Positions 10,888 to 21,533 of a stretch of 64,000 nucleotides of DNA are shown piece after piece. The notes beneath the pieces were generated by a model, which ran no database searches, was not told the DNA's origin, and saw only the letters and a program-made list of their open reading frames with translations. The stretch covers positions 47,546,383-47,610,382 of the forward strand of contig NC_052133.2 of assembly GCF_016086655.4 (NCBI RefSeq), written 5' to 3'. Each line of letters opens with the position of its first letter. Within the stretch, counting starts at the first letter, position 1. The position numbers and the translations under genes were made by a program. The stretch is from Lepeophtheirus salmonis (Eukaryota > Arthropoda > Copepoda > Siphonostomatoida > Caligidae).

Positions 10888-11570
10888 TGTCCAACATGCA
10901 AAAAATAAATAAATTGTACAATAGGATGGTTTTGTTTTTCAACTCTTCCAAATTTCGATTACGGCAAGTGCGGAAAAGTTGTGATATGTTATGAACATTA
11001 CCTACACAAAATTGCATTGCCCTCCGACGTCATCTTTAGGTCACACATCTAGATCAAATTATGAAAAAAAGACAAAAACTCTTCACTTAGTAAATAGAGA
11101 GACTAAGAAGACATTTTGAGTTATTATAAATTATTCTAAGCTATAAAAAGTATTGATAAAGTGTTTTTTTAAATTATACTATGGATAAAAAAAAGAGAAA
11201 AGTTGGGTAATGATCTGTGCATCATTTTTTGACAATTTTAGAATGTTATTATTTTTTTTTGCTTCATAGTCTAGCTTTAGGAAAAAACTTGTTTTATAGT
11301 TTTGATAGATAAGAATAATGTCTAGTATGATCATGTTATGCAAAATAGTGATTAATGCTGTATTTTAATCTTTATTGAAGAAATAAAGAACGTTTGTCTT
11401 CTTTCTAACTTTTAACTAGATGTGCTACTTAAAGATGTTCTTGTAGGAAAATTACATTTTATATAGTTAATTTTCATACTATATCAAAACTTTTTTGCAT
11501 AAGCCATCATCGAAATTTGAAAAAAGGTGCAAAAAGAACCCACACTATTGTACAGATCTTACACAGAAAA
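10888..11570. repeat. Foldback pair of repeat T
   Basis: The minus-strand reading of 10888-11053 and the plus-strand reading of 11405-11570 match through several anchors over about 165 bases: CTTAAAGATG, ATCGAAATTTG and TATTGTACA...TTGCATG. They form long imperfect inverted repeats about 350 bases apart. A third, partial copy lies at 62095-62145. Confidence 0.5.
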
Positions 11571-12014
11571 TAAGTTGCATGACGTGACATTCAGTTCTAT
11601 TTCTATATACTCTACATATACAAATATGTATTCTTTAAAAAATATATTCAATTGTATATTTCTCATCCGATATAAAATATAAATCCTTTTTTTATAAACC
11701 ATCAATTATAATACACTTTACTCTGCAATAAAAGCCATAAGTCATGCATACGTGGCTACAAATATAAGAAAGATTTTGCTTGGTTAATTTTGTATTATAT
11801 ACATACATATATATCTGTTACCATGCATGGTGATACCTCACCCATAAAAAATGTACGCTGTATTTTGTAATCAGTTGTCGATTTGTCCACTTCTTTTCCC
11901 CCTTATCCATGTTCTGAATATTGATAGATGGAATTTGAATAGCCGAACATAGAGACAAAAATACAAAGAAATGACTAAGCGATTTCCATTTAAGTTTGGC
12001 ATTGTAAGGCTGGA
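11571..12014. other. A/T-rich stretch, nothing recognised
   Basis: No coding frame or repeat match was found. Confidence 0.35.
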
Positions 12015-12036
12015 GTAGACTAATATATTAGTCTAC
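12015..12036. repeat. 22-bp perfect palindrome
   Basis: GTAGACTAATA is followed directly by TATTAGTCTAC, its exact reverse complement. Confidence 0.8.
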
Positions 12037-12149
12037 AGCAATGAACATCTACTATGAATAAAGTTATATATTTTGTAATGAAAAAATTTAAAAAAAAGAA
12101 GAGCATTTTAAACTCCTGAATTAAGACCCTTGTTAATCTAAGATGCATT

Positions 12150-12204
12150 TAAATTGATTTTGAGGCAGATAATGAATTACTGTTATAAAGAAGGACACCT
12201 TCTA
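12150..12204 (+). repeat. Left 55-bp direct repeat flanking the DD37D element
   Basis: It starts TAAATTGATTTTGAGGC and ends CTTCTA, the last TA being the target duplication of the transposon at 12205. Its partner is 13465-13519, with the same length and about 85 percent identity. Confidence 0.85.
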
Positions 12205-13464
12205 CAGGGTGTCCACGATAAATTGGAACTACTTTAAACTTCATCCAGATCCATAATGTGGATATTCGGGGTTAAATCATACTAATATGAAAGGTTGCAT
12301 GAACAATACACTATAACTTCCACCACAATTGTTTTGACAACAAACAATAGTCATCATGGAACAAGCAAGGAGAGACGCCATCCTCGAATTAGCTGGCGCG
12401 GGACACAATCCCTCTGCTATCTACAAGCTTCTTAACTACACCGAGACCACGGTGGACCGGATCTTCAATGCCTGGGAGGTTGAGGGGAAGGTCTGCTGCA
12501 AGGCCCACGACATGAGAAGTGACCGAATCCGCACTCCCCGCTTCCTTGAAGGCCTCCGGAAGTCCATCAAGGGTTCGCCGGGGACTTCCTTGTCCAGGTT
12601 GGCCAAGAACCGTGGAGTGAGCAAGCAGCTGGTCTCCAAGGCTGTGAATGAGGGCCTCGGGTACAGGTCATACCGAATGGCCAAACAACATATCCTCACG
12701 GCATCCATGAAGGCAATCAGGCTCACCAACGGTAAGCGTCTCCTCAATGACCTGAAGAGCCATGGAGGAAGAATCATCTTCTTCTCCGACGAGAAGAACT
12801 GGACTGTCGACAGAAGCTACAACGTCCAGAATGGCAGGTGGCTTGCCAAGGAGAGAGAAGAGGTCCCTGCGGTCTTCACCACAAAGTTCCCGGCCTCTGT
12901 GATACCCCTGGGTGTCATCTGCAGCACCGGTGAGGTGATGCCTCCTTTCTTCTTCAATCCCAAGGAAAGGGTTAACGTGATAAGGTACTGCGAAGTCATC
13001 CCCTGGATGAAGGATACAGCCGTTGGGAGGGAGTACATACTCCAACAAGACTCAGTGCCCGCACACATCGCCATGAGGACCACTAACCTCTTCAACTCCC
13101 ACGACATCACTTTCTGGGATCGCAACACCTGGCCCTCCAACTCACCCGACCCAATCCGTGTGATTACTACTGGTAGGGGAAGTTGGAGAGGGAGGTGTGC
13201 AAGGTCAGCCACAAGAGCATCGCGGCCCTGAAGGGCTCCATTACGAGGGAGTGGAATGCTGTCGATTCCGCGGAAGTCATCAGGGCATGCAAATCCTTTA
13301 GGGGCAGCATGGAGAAGACGGTGGCTGCTGAGGGAGGACATGTTGAATAAATTTATTGTTTAATATCATGTCTAACTTTTTCATATTAACAAATACACTC
13401 CAAATTCCATTTTTATCAAGCAGGTTGAATTTTAAGATAGTTCCAATTTATCGTGGACACCCTG
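12205..13464 (+). mobile_element. DD37D (maT-like) Tc1/mariner transposon, 1260 bp
   Basis: The element is bounded by 27-bp perfect terminal inverted repeats: CAGGGTGTCCACGATAAATT at 12205 and its complement ending at 13464. TA lies on both sides (12203-12204 and 13465-13466). It holds one transposase frame (12356-13350, broken). Its coding part is clearly GC-richer than the surrounding A/T-rich DNA, and its ends have hardly decayed, so it is the youngest-looking insertion in the window. The class follows from the 37 residues separating the second and third catalytic Asp, the spacing of the maT lineage. Confidence 0.9.
12356..13350 (+). pseudogene. DD37D/maT-like transposase, frameshifted near the third catalytic residue
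   Basis: The ATG at 12356 opens a 291-residue frame. An N-terminal DNA-binding part comes first (a helix-turn-helix near residues 75-105, with SRLAKNRGVSKQLVSKAV). The catalytic domain follows: first Asp D145 in IIFFSDEKNWTVD, second Asp D232 in ILQQDSVPAH. After SNSPD (residue 265) the frame runs off into an unrelated tail ending at 13231. In another frame the true continuation starts at CDYYW and goes on through KLEREVCKVSHKS and a C-terminal KTVAAEGGHVE to a stop at 13350. One TAG replaces an expected Trp codon in that part. Two defects, a small deletion near 13147-13155 and the TAG, separate the third Asp from the rest, so the protein would be inactive. The family is usually about 340-350 residues, which fits the two parts together. 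Confidence 0.88.
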
Positions 13465-13519
13465 TAAATTGATTTTGAGGCCGATAATGAATTACTGCTA
13501 TAAAGAGAGGACTCTTCTA
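13465..13519 (+). repeat. Right 55-bp direct repeat flanking the DD37D element
   Basis: It starts with the TA of the target duplication and reads TAAATTGATTTTGAGGC to CTTCTA, like 12150-12204. The sequence after it (AATTTTGAATAG) resembles the start of another degraded unit. Confidence 0.85.
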
Positions 13520-13574
13520 AATTTTGAATAGCATTAGTTAAGAGAAAATAGTAAAATTATATTTTAATTTATTT

Positions 13575-13752
13575 ATATTTATTTTTTATGCATTTTTAAA
13601 GCAATTTACACCTAAGATAGCCAATAGTGTATACTTCAGAGGGAGATGTTCACACACCCACCACTGATTAAATAATGAGCAAAAAAGAAAAAGAGCACAC
13701 GCAACAACGATTTTTCCTTTTCTGATTTTTAAAGGGTTTTTTTCCATTAAAA
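13575..13752 (-). repeat. Dispersed repeat R, copy 1
   Basis: Its reverse complement matches 41570-41745 through several anchors: GGAAAAAAACC, AGAAAAGGAAAAA, GTTGTTGCGTGTGCTCTTT and CTATCTT.GGTGTAAATT. About 40 bases differ by insertion or deletion in the middle. Confidence 0.6.
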
Positions 13753-13805
13753 GCTACTCAACTCTGGCTATGACAAAGGGTATAAACAATATACAGTAAT
13801 ACGCT

Positions 13806-13905
13806 GAGATATGAGTGCTAGAATATACATATTTTTTGTATAGATTTGAGTTGGTGACTGAACCACTCCAACCTTAATAATTTATTTTAGTTATTTCTTT
13901 GGAAT
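13806..13905 (+). repeat. Local direct repeat, copy 1
   Basis: GTGCTAGAATATACATATTT and the following TTTTGTATAGATTTGAGTT recur at 14409-14447, and both are followed by AATAATTTATTT.AGTTATTT. The copies lie about 600 bases apart. Confidence 0.7.
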
Positions 13906-14401
13906 AAATTACTTTGAATAACCAACTAAGTCGAAGAATGAATTAAACTCGAATGTCAAGGGTTTACTGAATATTATTTTATCTCTGAGTATAATGATAC
14001 ATGTTGTCATTTCAAGTCAGGTATAGGAAAGTAGTTGATTGGTTTACTTTTTATTACATAATCATAGTTGAATATCATTTATCTAGTTGAAATGGTCAAT
14101 AGGGTATGAACAAACTAAATAAAATATATTATCCCCGAGGTGGCGTCACAGTTGCTTGTTGCAAACTAATTGTTTGAAAGCATGGCGCATGCCGACAAGG
14201 GTAATCATAGTGTCATATATGTGAGTAACATACACCATGGAATTCTAGAGATCTGGAATAATCACGTATAATTTATATTCCCACATGAAGGGAATATGAA
14301 AAAAGTCATTACATGGAGGAAAAAAAGAGTGAACGTGATTATTCCTTGTGTAATTCTTCTTTTCTCCTCGCTTTTCTATTCTTACCAAATTTATCACCCT
14401 T

Positions 14402-14480
14402 AGATATAAGTGCTAGAATATACATATTTTTTGTATAGATTTGAGTTTTTCTAATAATTTATTTAGTTATTTTTTGGTAA
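14402..14480 (+). repeat. Local direct repeat, copy 2
   Basis: Partner of 13806-13905. It is shorter because about 25 bases between the two conserved blocks are missing here. Confidence 0.7.
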
Positions 14481-15382
14481 ATTTAACTTAAATTTTTTAC
14501 TACCAAAGGGTTACCTGGTATTGTTCCAGCCAAGGAGGGAGTGAGAAATCAAATTGGCAATGTTAAATGTTATTTCTTCTTAATTATATGATCCCTTTGC
14601 TCCGGGAGAACATTATAATAATATGGCGCCAGTTTAATATATAAATCTATGTACTAATAATGTGTTATAAACGTCAAATAACATTCCGACATATATACAT
14701 AAAAAAATTTATCTAGAATAGAAGTCCATCTTTTTTGTCAAAAAATTGTCCAATCGAAATTCAGGAAGAAAATTGCAGAAAAAGGTTTTGTACTTATTTT
14801 GCAAAAAAAAGTAGGAAATAGCCTGTAAATAGGAGCTCAAAACTACCAAAAAAAAAAATCATACTTGCAGAACCAAAAAAGGTATGGGGAATAATGTCGT
14901 CGATTAAATCACCCTCAAAAACTAGTTCATTTTTGCAAATATTGCAAAAATTATTAAATAAAATATTATGGAAATTGAAACTAACATGGGTTAATGTTTA
15001 GGTTCAAAATTTTATGTCCAAAATGTGTAGTTTTGTGGCATTTCATTTTAAAATCTTTTCATCCATACGAATGAAATCCCCGTAGCTCATGAACAACGCA
15101 CTCGGGAGAAATTCTTTTCTTGAAATTAATGTTTGTAGATTTGCGCCCAAATGATTCCTAGAGAAAGAAATATACTTTCCTTTTTTCATTTCCAAATTCA
15201 TTTGTTTACACCTAAAAACAACACTCCAATTTTCACCAATTTCTTTTTTTGCCCGTAATTTTTTGATTTTAAATAAATTTAGAAAACTTCCCTTCTATAT
15301 ATTTGTTTTTTTGAGACGCCAGTCACTTTTGAATTTATAACTCAACCTCCTATATAGTCTCCTTGAACTCCAAAAACAGTTT
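14481..15382. other. A/T-rich stretch, nothing recognised
   Basis: No coding frame or repeat relationship was found. Confidence 0.35.
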
Positions 15383-15560
15383 TTGTGTTTTGGGTATAGA
15401 ATAAGTCCCCCAAATATGACTCCCCCTAAAAAAAAAAAAAAAAATCGCTTTCTTAGCCACCACCTCAACAGAGGCACCCATGCAAAATTTTGGCCTCCTA
15501 GGCCAATGACATGGTTACCCATAAGGACACAAACACAAAGTGTATTTCATATATATTTTT
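15383..15560 (+). repeat. Dispersed repeat Z, copy 2
   Basis: It contains TGTTTTGGGTATAGAAT, an A17 run, and GGCCTCCTAGG...GGTTACCCATAAGGACAC, matching the copies at 1-170 and 49195-49365. Confidence 0.45.
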
Positions 15561-17360
15561 ATTGTTATTAATAATAATGTCATTATTCTGGGAGTTGTAA
15601 TATTTTCCTGCAAGACAATGCCACACCCTGTCGCTTTATTTACAAACTAATATTACTAAAACAACGTACATGCAATGTTAGAATCTATCATTCTATTATG
15701 ATATTTGCAATAAATAGAAAAATTGAATCGTCATTATCCATGATTGTTTTTTGTAAGAAAATATACAAGTAAACTATTTTATAGATACAAAATTAAAATA
15801 TTCGATGGTATAGTGATGGATTGTGGGTCCTAATTTTAGAACCAGATAGTACCAGTTCTTTTAAAAAATAAAAAACTGTTATTTACTACTGTAGGAATAG
15901 TCAAGGATTATCTATACAATTTATGAGACATATGGTCCAATTTTTTATTTAGAATAATTTATTTTCAATAGAAGGAGGTGTTGAAATGTGCAAATAATTT
16001 TTCAGACTTGGCCATAATGGATTCAACAACCTTAACCTTTTTAACTGTCAAAAACAAACTAATAGTACTAAATTTGCAGTCAAGTGCAACAACATAATTT
16101 GAAAATCAAACTTGAAATGGGAAAGTAACGGTTTCCTTTTGATCAAACTCTATACATACTTGATTAAATTTTAATTCATAGTATACAATTTCTATTTAAG
16201 TACATTTGCCGTTGGTAATTCTTTGGAAATAAATATATTCAACGCTATCCGTGGTAAGTAATGAGTTTTTTAGGCAAAATTTTGTCAAAATAATTGGTAA
16301 GATAAAATTTTGTAATACAAAAAATGACCATTCCTTGCTAAAGAATGAATGAATGTATCACAATGTATTAAGCCTATATTTTACTCATATTAATATTTGT
16401 AGACATAAACGCAAAAAATAAACATTTGAAACTCTTGAAATTGCCTGAAATCAACAAAGTTTTGTATTAAAGGAAGTTTAGTTTTTTTTTAATGTATTTG
16501 CTTAATTTACTCTTATCATTAAAAGGCTTAACTTACAATATTGACCATATATTTATACTATTTTTGGAAGAAGATGGTTATAGTTCATTTTCATATTTAA
16601 CCTTAGACAAAAACAATGTCATCTTTATTTTCATTCACAGAGTAGACAATATCCACAATCATCCACAAAAATAACAAGGAGAACAATTGATTTAATATTG
16701 GTTGTCAACAACAAGTAGTGTATAGAATGAACAAGAGGAACCTAATCGTAATGGTGGGTGTGCCCAACAAAAGTATCACCCATTAATTCATTCAGCTTGC
16801 CTCTAACTGTACTATACAATCGTGCAAGAGTTTTGTTTTTTTTCACATTTCAATTTTTTTACTATTCCTTTGATTATTGCCTTCTTGGCTGTTATGCTAG
16901 CTTGCTTTTTTTTTTGTTAATATTATTAAAACGTAGCCATCTGTAGACAATTATAGTAACCATAAATATTTTGGTGCTAAAAAATATGCGTATTTGGACT
17001 TCCAAATCAAACACAGTTCCTCTATCTCTCTGGTTGGGGAGTAGAAGCATATTGTCTCCAAGGAGGAGCCTTAACAAGCATTGTAAAAGTACCGTGGAGT
17101 TGATTTTGGGGTTTGACCCCTCTTCTGAACATAAAGTTTATAAGTTGCATCTTAGATCCATTTTCTAAAAATGGACTCAATTTCAACTTGATCTTCAAGT
17201 CTCGAGTTGCTACCTTTGTGGATTAACAGTGAATAGCATTTGTAGGATCTGTACACTAATTCGTCATACGAAAATAATTAGTTCTACAAATATAATCCTC
17301 CCAATAAAACTGACTCTAACGTTCCTCCTACGTCATTACTAGTGATGTCCAAATTATGCA
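15561..17360. other. A/T-rich stretch without a supported gene
   Basis: Small open frames at 16492-16674, 16758-16946 and 16971-17168 lack recognisable domains, signal sequences or splice context. I could not place any repeat here. Confidence 0.35.
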
Positions 17361-17445
17361 AATAAGATTTATTTGCATTTTGGGCACTTATTTTCATTTT
17401 TTTTATGTTTTCAATCTTTATTTGCATTTTATGCATTGTGACCTA
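17361..17445 (+). repeat. Dispersed repeat V, copy 2
   Basis: 17361-17403 matches 7321-7363. Here the TTTGCATTTT motif is repeated twice more downstream. Confidence 0.5.
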
Positions 17446-18254
17446 TATTTGCGTTTATCCCGTCATAATTTGGTAAAATATATTCTAAAATAAAAATAAA
17501 GATAATAATGGAATAGAACAATGCTTATATTGCTGGTTTATCAGAATACATCCTATTTTACTAGATTTATTGGCATTTTTGCCCTTTTATCTCCCTTCTT
17601 TCTACCTGCATTTTATTAGTATTTTAATTTTGATAATTTGAATATCACTAGTCATTACCAAATTCATTGGTAATCATGTACGTAAATATATTAAATGATA
17701 TCCTCCCACTTTTAAAAGGTACATTATGGATATGTAGACATTATTAAGTATATGTCATTTACTTTAAGGTTCTTCGTATATGAATACATTGACACAAAAA
17801 ATATTGTGTAAATTCTGTCTGGAGTTTTCATTTGAACAATGACATCATCGATATCACTACTCCAATTAACGTCATATATATACATAAAGGTGTAAATGTG
17901 TCTAACTCATTTTTTAGGAGAGACTGTGGACAGTAGCAACATGTCCTACTTTTCGAATATCAAAAAAGCTACAGCTACAAAGTCTACACTAAAGATAGTG
18001 ACGGGACGATTTAAAAAAAAAAAAAATAGTCATGCCGATACTATTCCAGTAAAAATGACGGATTCCAATTCTTTAACATTTTCAATAATAGTTAAAAATA
18101 CAATTTTGCTATTAGAGGCATCCACAGAATTATATTTTATGGGATTTTTCAAAAATCTATAACTATTAACAAAATATTAAATTTTTTGGATTTTTTTAAA
18201 ATCAGAAATTAAACTTCTCCTATAAAATTTTAAAAAAATTTAAAATTTAAAAAT
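17446..18254. other. A/T-rich stretch, nothing recognised
   Basis: An 88-codon frame at 17896-18162 contains a lysine run from an A-tract and has no identifiable domain. Confidence 0.35.
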
Positions 18255-18372
18255 GGTCAGATGAAGTTGATTAAGTATAAGTAAACCTTTCAGAGATTAC
18301 AATTGCTTCAGTTCGAGAGACAAAATTCTTTTTAACAAAAGGCGTTGTCCATTGAGCCAATCGTTCCATTTA
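18255..18372 (-). repeat. tRNA-derived SINE-like repeat, copy 2
   Basis: The tail (GATGAAGTTGATTAAGTATAA) matches 4388. On the minus strand, GGAACGATTGGCTCAATGGA supplies an acceptor-like start and box A. A CTCGAACTG string is a weak box B. It lacks part of the head seen at 4498-4590. Confidence 0.45.
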
Positions 18373-18697
18373 ATTATCTTCTATTATTATACAATTTTTT
18401 ACCACAAATATTGTCTCTAGAACTTTGAAATTATGATATTTCGATAATATAATTTTCAACATTTTTTAAATATGTAATTTCTAAGTATTAAAAATAAAAA
18501 CCTTGTAAGAATAATATATTAGGGTGAAATATTTTTGGAGAGAAATGACTTTAAGCCGAAATTTTGGAAGGCAAAATATTTCCGGCAAAAATTATTTGAT
18601 CCTTAACTGTATTTTGTGTGGTAGTTTTTTTGTTTTGTTTTTTTGTAAATAATATCATAAAAAAATATTTGAGATGGATTCGAAAGGAAAAGGCCGG

Positions 18698-18993
18698 TTA
18701 CCACATCTATCATTTGTCTACATGAACGTGTATAGACAATTTTATTTATAAAAACTTTGGATATTACAATCTACAAATCTCAAAGACTCTTCTGATCCAA
18801 ATGAAGAGGTTTTGTTATTTAAAATGTGTTTTGTTTATAGGAGTGAAAATGCAATGAAAATTAAATTTTAGAGGCAGGAAAATTACTAACTAATTTTTTT
18901 ATTTTGACAGGGAGAGTTTGTTGAGATTAGCAAATTATTATTTGCTAAGTTCTTAGAAATAAATTGCATTTGCTCACATGATAGATGTGGTAA
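18698..18993. mobile_element. Inverted-repeat element (MITE), about 296 bp
   Basis: TTACCACATCTATCAT (18698-18713) has its exact reverse complement at 18978-18993. The flanking CCGG/CCACC bases partly extend the match. There is no coding content. Confidence 0.5.
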
Positions 18994-19677
18994 TCCACCT
19001 TAACTTTACTTTTAGAGCTGAATAAAATTATAATTTTTAATATGAACGACTAAAAAATTTACACATGAAATAATGAAGGTACTTTGGTAATAGATACGTA
19101 TGCAATTTTTACATTTATATTTCGTAGAGGAAAGCGCGTACAGCTTGAAGTGTTTGCCTTATTTTCTCAGTTTTGGTTTAACTTAAAGTCACTAAATTAA
19201 AAAAAACACATAATTTCAAATGTTTGCTATAATTTAAACCTATTTAAAAGTTATACTAATTAATGTTTATTTCAGAAATTGCATTTGAATGTGATAATTA
19301 AACTAGATTGGGCTGTATGTAGGGGGCAAACCTTTGCCTTTTGTTATTTTTCCTGAATGAAATATCCTTTCTTTTCTAAGTTAAAGTCATTGATGTGCAA
19401 TATTGAACAATGTCTGAGAGTGTTGGTGCATGTTAAAAATGGCTATGTTTTCTCTCTTCAAGTGTCTAGTCTTGCCTTAATTTGTTCAAAAATGAAGGTC
19501 GATTATGCATTTTTGACCTTTTGTCTGACTATGATTTTTTTGATACATGAGGCATTATTGTTAAACCTATACAAATAAAGACAAACATTTTCATTTTCAG
19601 AGCACGCCCACTAGTTTATATTAAGATGTCCCATTCTCCATAACTAAATAATAACGATAGCAGCATTAAATGGTATA
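18994..19677. other. A/T-rich stretch
   Basis: A 73-codon frame (19357-19578) is unsupported. The last 50 bases (19629-19670) resemble the end part of repeat X (AATAATAACGATAGCAGC). Confidence 0.3.
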
Positions 19678-19769
19678 TTACTTGTAGAATACATTTAGTC
19701 AAACTAAGTGTTATTTATTGGCTTATCTTCTACATAGTAAAGTAAATATACCTATAATGATAAAGGAAA
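19678..19769 (+). repeat. 92-bp perfect direct repeat, copy 1
   Basis: It runs from TTACTTGTAGAATACATTTA to CCTATAATGATAAAGGAAA and is identical to 21147-21238 at all 92 positions by eye, in the same orientation. Confidence 0.9.
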
Positions 19770-20094
19770 TGGTAAGGTCTATAGATATGTACTTTTTATA
19801 TAAAACTGGGTAAAAACGCATTAATCTCCTTTATATGTATTTTTACGAATTCAACACATCAAATACAATTTTTGTTTTCATTTGAAGAGATCTAGGGGAC
19901 TCATAGTCATAATTCTCATTAAGTAGCTACTTTGGAATCCCAATTCGAATCAAGTTTGAAGGATTAAATCAAAATCAAAAATATGTAAATGTTTTGTTGA
20001 AAATTTAAATTTCGAGTAAATTGTGGAGTAATGGAGACTCTGTGTGTAGGATGACTAATTGTTAGAGCTGTAAATCCTAAGCATTTTTTGGTAT

Positions 20095-20345
20095 GTGGAA
20101 ATTTTTTGGAAAATTAACAAGATTATTCTGACAATTTGAAGAATGCTGGAGAGAAGAGCAACTTTACTAAGTATGACATTTTATTATATTAGCTGCAAGA
20201 AGCTATGATATCAAGGAAAATAAATACAGATCTTATTCCATATCTAGCAAAGTAGGAATGATTCCAATGACGATCTTGAATACGAACAACGACTTACATT
20301 TACAATCCCCTAACAAATCATCCGTCCGTGTTACTCTCCGTCCAT
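20095..20345 (+). repeat. Dispersed repeat X, copy 2
   Basis: GACAATTTGAAGAATGCTGG, an AGCTGCAAGAAGCT block and a TTACTCTCCGTCC end match the order seen in other X copies. It lies between the two 92-bp repeats. Confidence 0.5.
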
Positions 20346-20611
20346 GTATAACATTAATGGGGATTTTTTCTAAAAGATCTATTAAAAATAATAATTATTT
20401 TTACCTCACCTGATACAGCACAATATTTCATTTAGATTTTTGAGTCAGTTATATGCTTTCTTTTCAAGTTAATAGGATTCTATAAGATACTCACTAACTT
20501 CACTATAGTTTAGATCATTTACTGCATTTAAAAGACATATATTGGCCCCATTATAACCTGCCAAATAAAAACTATCAATTTATTTTCATACTTTTGTGAT
20601 TGTCAATATTT

Positions 20612-20840
20612 GGGGGAGGGGACTAGGTTTTTGGGATTTCTGTGAAATAAAATATAAAAATTAAATTTCACATATTAAATTTGTTTTTTTTTAAATCCAT
20701 TGCTATTCACAAAAAATAAAATTTTTAATGAAAAAAATTTAAAAATTAAATTTTTAGAAAATAATTCTCACTTAGAAAGTTTATAGGATATTTAAGAGGG
20801 GCTACAGCTCCTCCAGCCCACTCCCTGCCCTGCGGACTTT
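20612..20840 (+). repeat. Dispersed repeat Y, copy 2
   Basis: It starts GGGGGAGGGGACT, continues as an A/T tail, and ends with the head GAGGGGCTACAGCTCCTCC ... CCCTGCGGAC. Confidence 0.5.
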
Positions 20841-21146
20841 ACTAGAAGATACCTGAACAAACTACAGCTTTGCAATTCAATGCCCTGGAAAATAGTATAC
20901 TTTAGTTATTTTATTTGTATAACATAAATGAGGTTTTAGAAGACATATGTTTTATAAACGACTCACTTTAACAGATTAAACGTTATTATTTGCAAAAATA
21001 TATATTAAATTGGATCTTTATTTAATTTTGCAACTTCATGCTTTATCTCATTGAATACCATGTTATGTTAAATGCAACATTTTAAGAGGAATACCACTTC
21101 TCAACAAACATTTTTATGTCTATTTGTGTAAATTACATAAAGGTAT

Positions 21147-21238
21147 TTACTTGTAGAATACATTTAGTCAAACTAAGTGTTATTTATTGGCTTATCTTCT
21201 ACATAGTAAAGTAAATATACCTATAATGATAAAGGAAA
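21147..21238 (+). repeat. 92-bp perfect direct repeat, copy 2
   Basis: Partner of 19678-19769, 1469 bases downstream. The flanks of the two copies differ. Confidence 0.9.
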
Positions 21239-21270
21239 ATTTGTTTGTCTGTATGAATGTTAGAAAAAAG

Positions 21271-21496
21271 TCAGGAGGTCCACTGTATATAATGCTACTT
21301 GATACATATCATACACATAATTTGATCTTAGAAATAGCAATGAAGTCCTATTAATGATATATTGCAGGCGTGTGCATATAGGATCCAAAGTGTATACAGG
21401 GTGCACTGTATATAGTGCTTCCTGATGTAGACTATATGAATATTTTTGATTTAAGAAATAACAATATCGTCGTATTAATGAATTATTGCTGGAGTT
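21271..21496 (+). repeat. Tandem duplication, two units of about 123 bp
   Basis: CACTGTATATAATGCT at 21281 and CACTGTATATAGTGCT at 21404 start two alignable units. Both continue through a TTAGAAATAGCAAT / TTAAGAAATAACAAT block to ATTGCAGG / ATTGCTGG. Confidence 0.6.
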
Positions 21497-21533
21497 TATA
21501 TTGATAACAAGAGCAATGATTGTTTTTGTTATT

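Noticed and set aside
12436..13341. Three minus-strand frames of 113, 126 and 174 codons
   Set aside because: They are antisense to the GC-rich DD37D transposase and reflect its codon composition.
16971..17168. A 65-codon plus frame ending ILGFDPSSEHKVYKLHL
   Set aside because: It faintly recalls a 'GFDP..KYKV' pattern of F-box-type or copia proteins, but the resemblance is too short to support a call.
19678..21238. Miniature LTR retrotransposon (TRIM) with 92-bp terminal repeats
   Set aside because: The repeats do not start TG or end CA, there is no target duplication, and no primer-binding or polypurine site was convincing.
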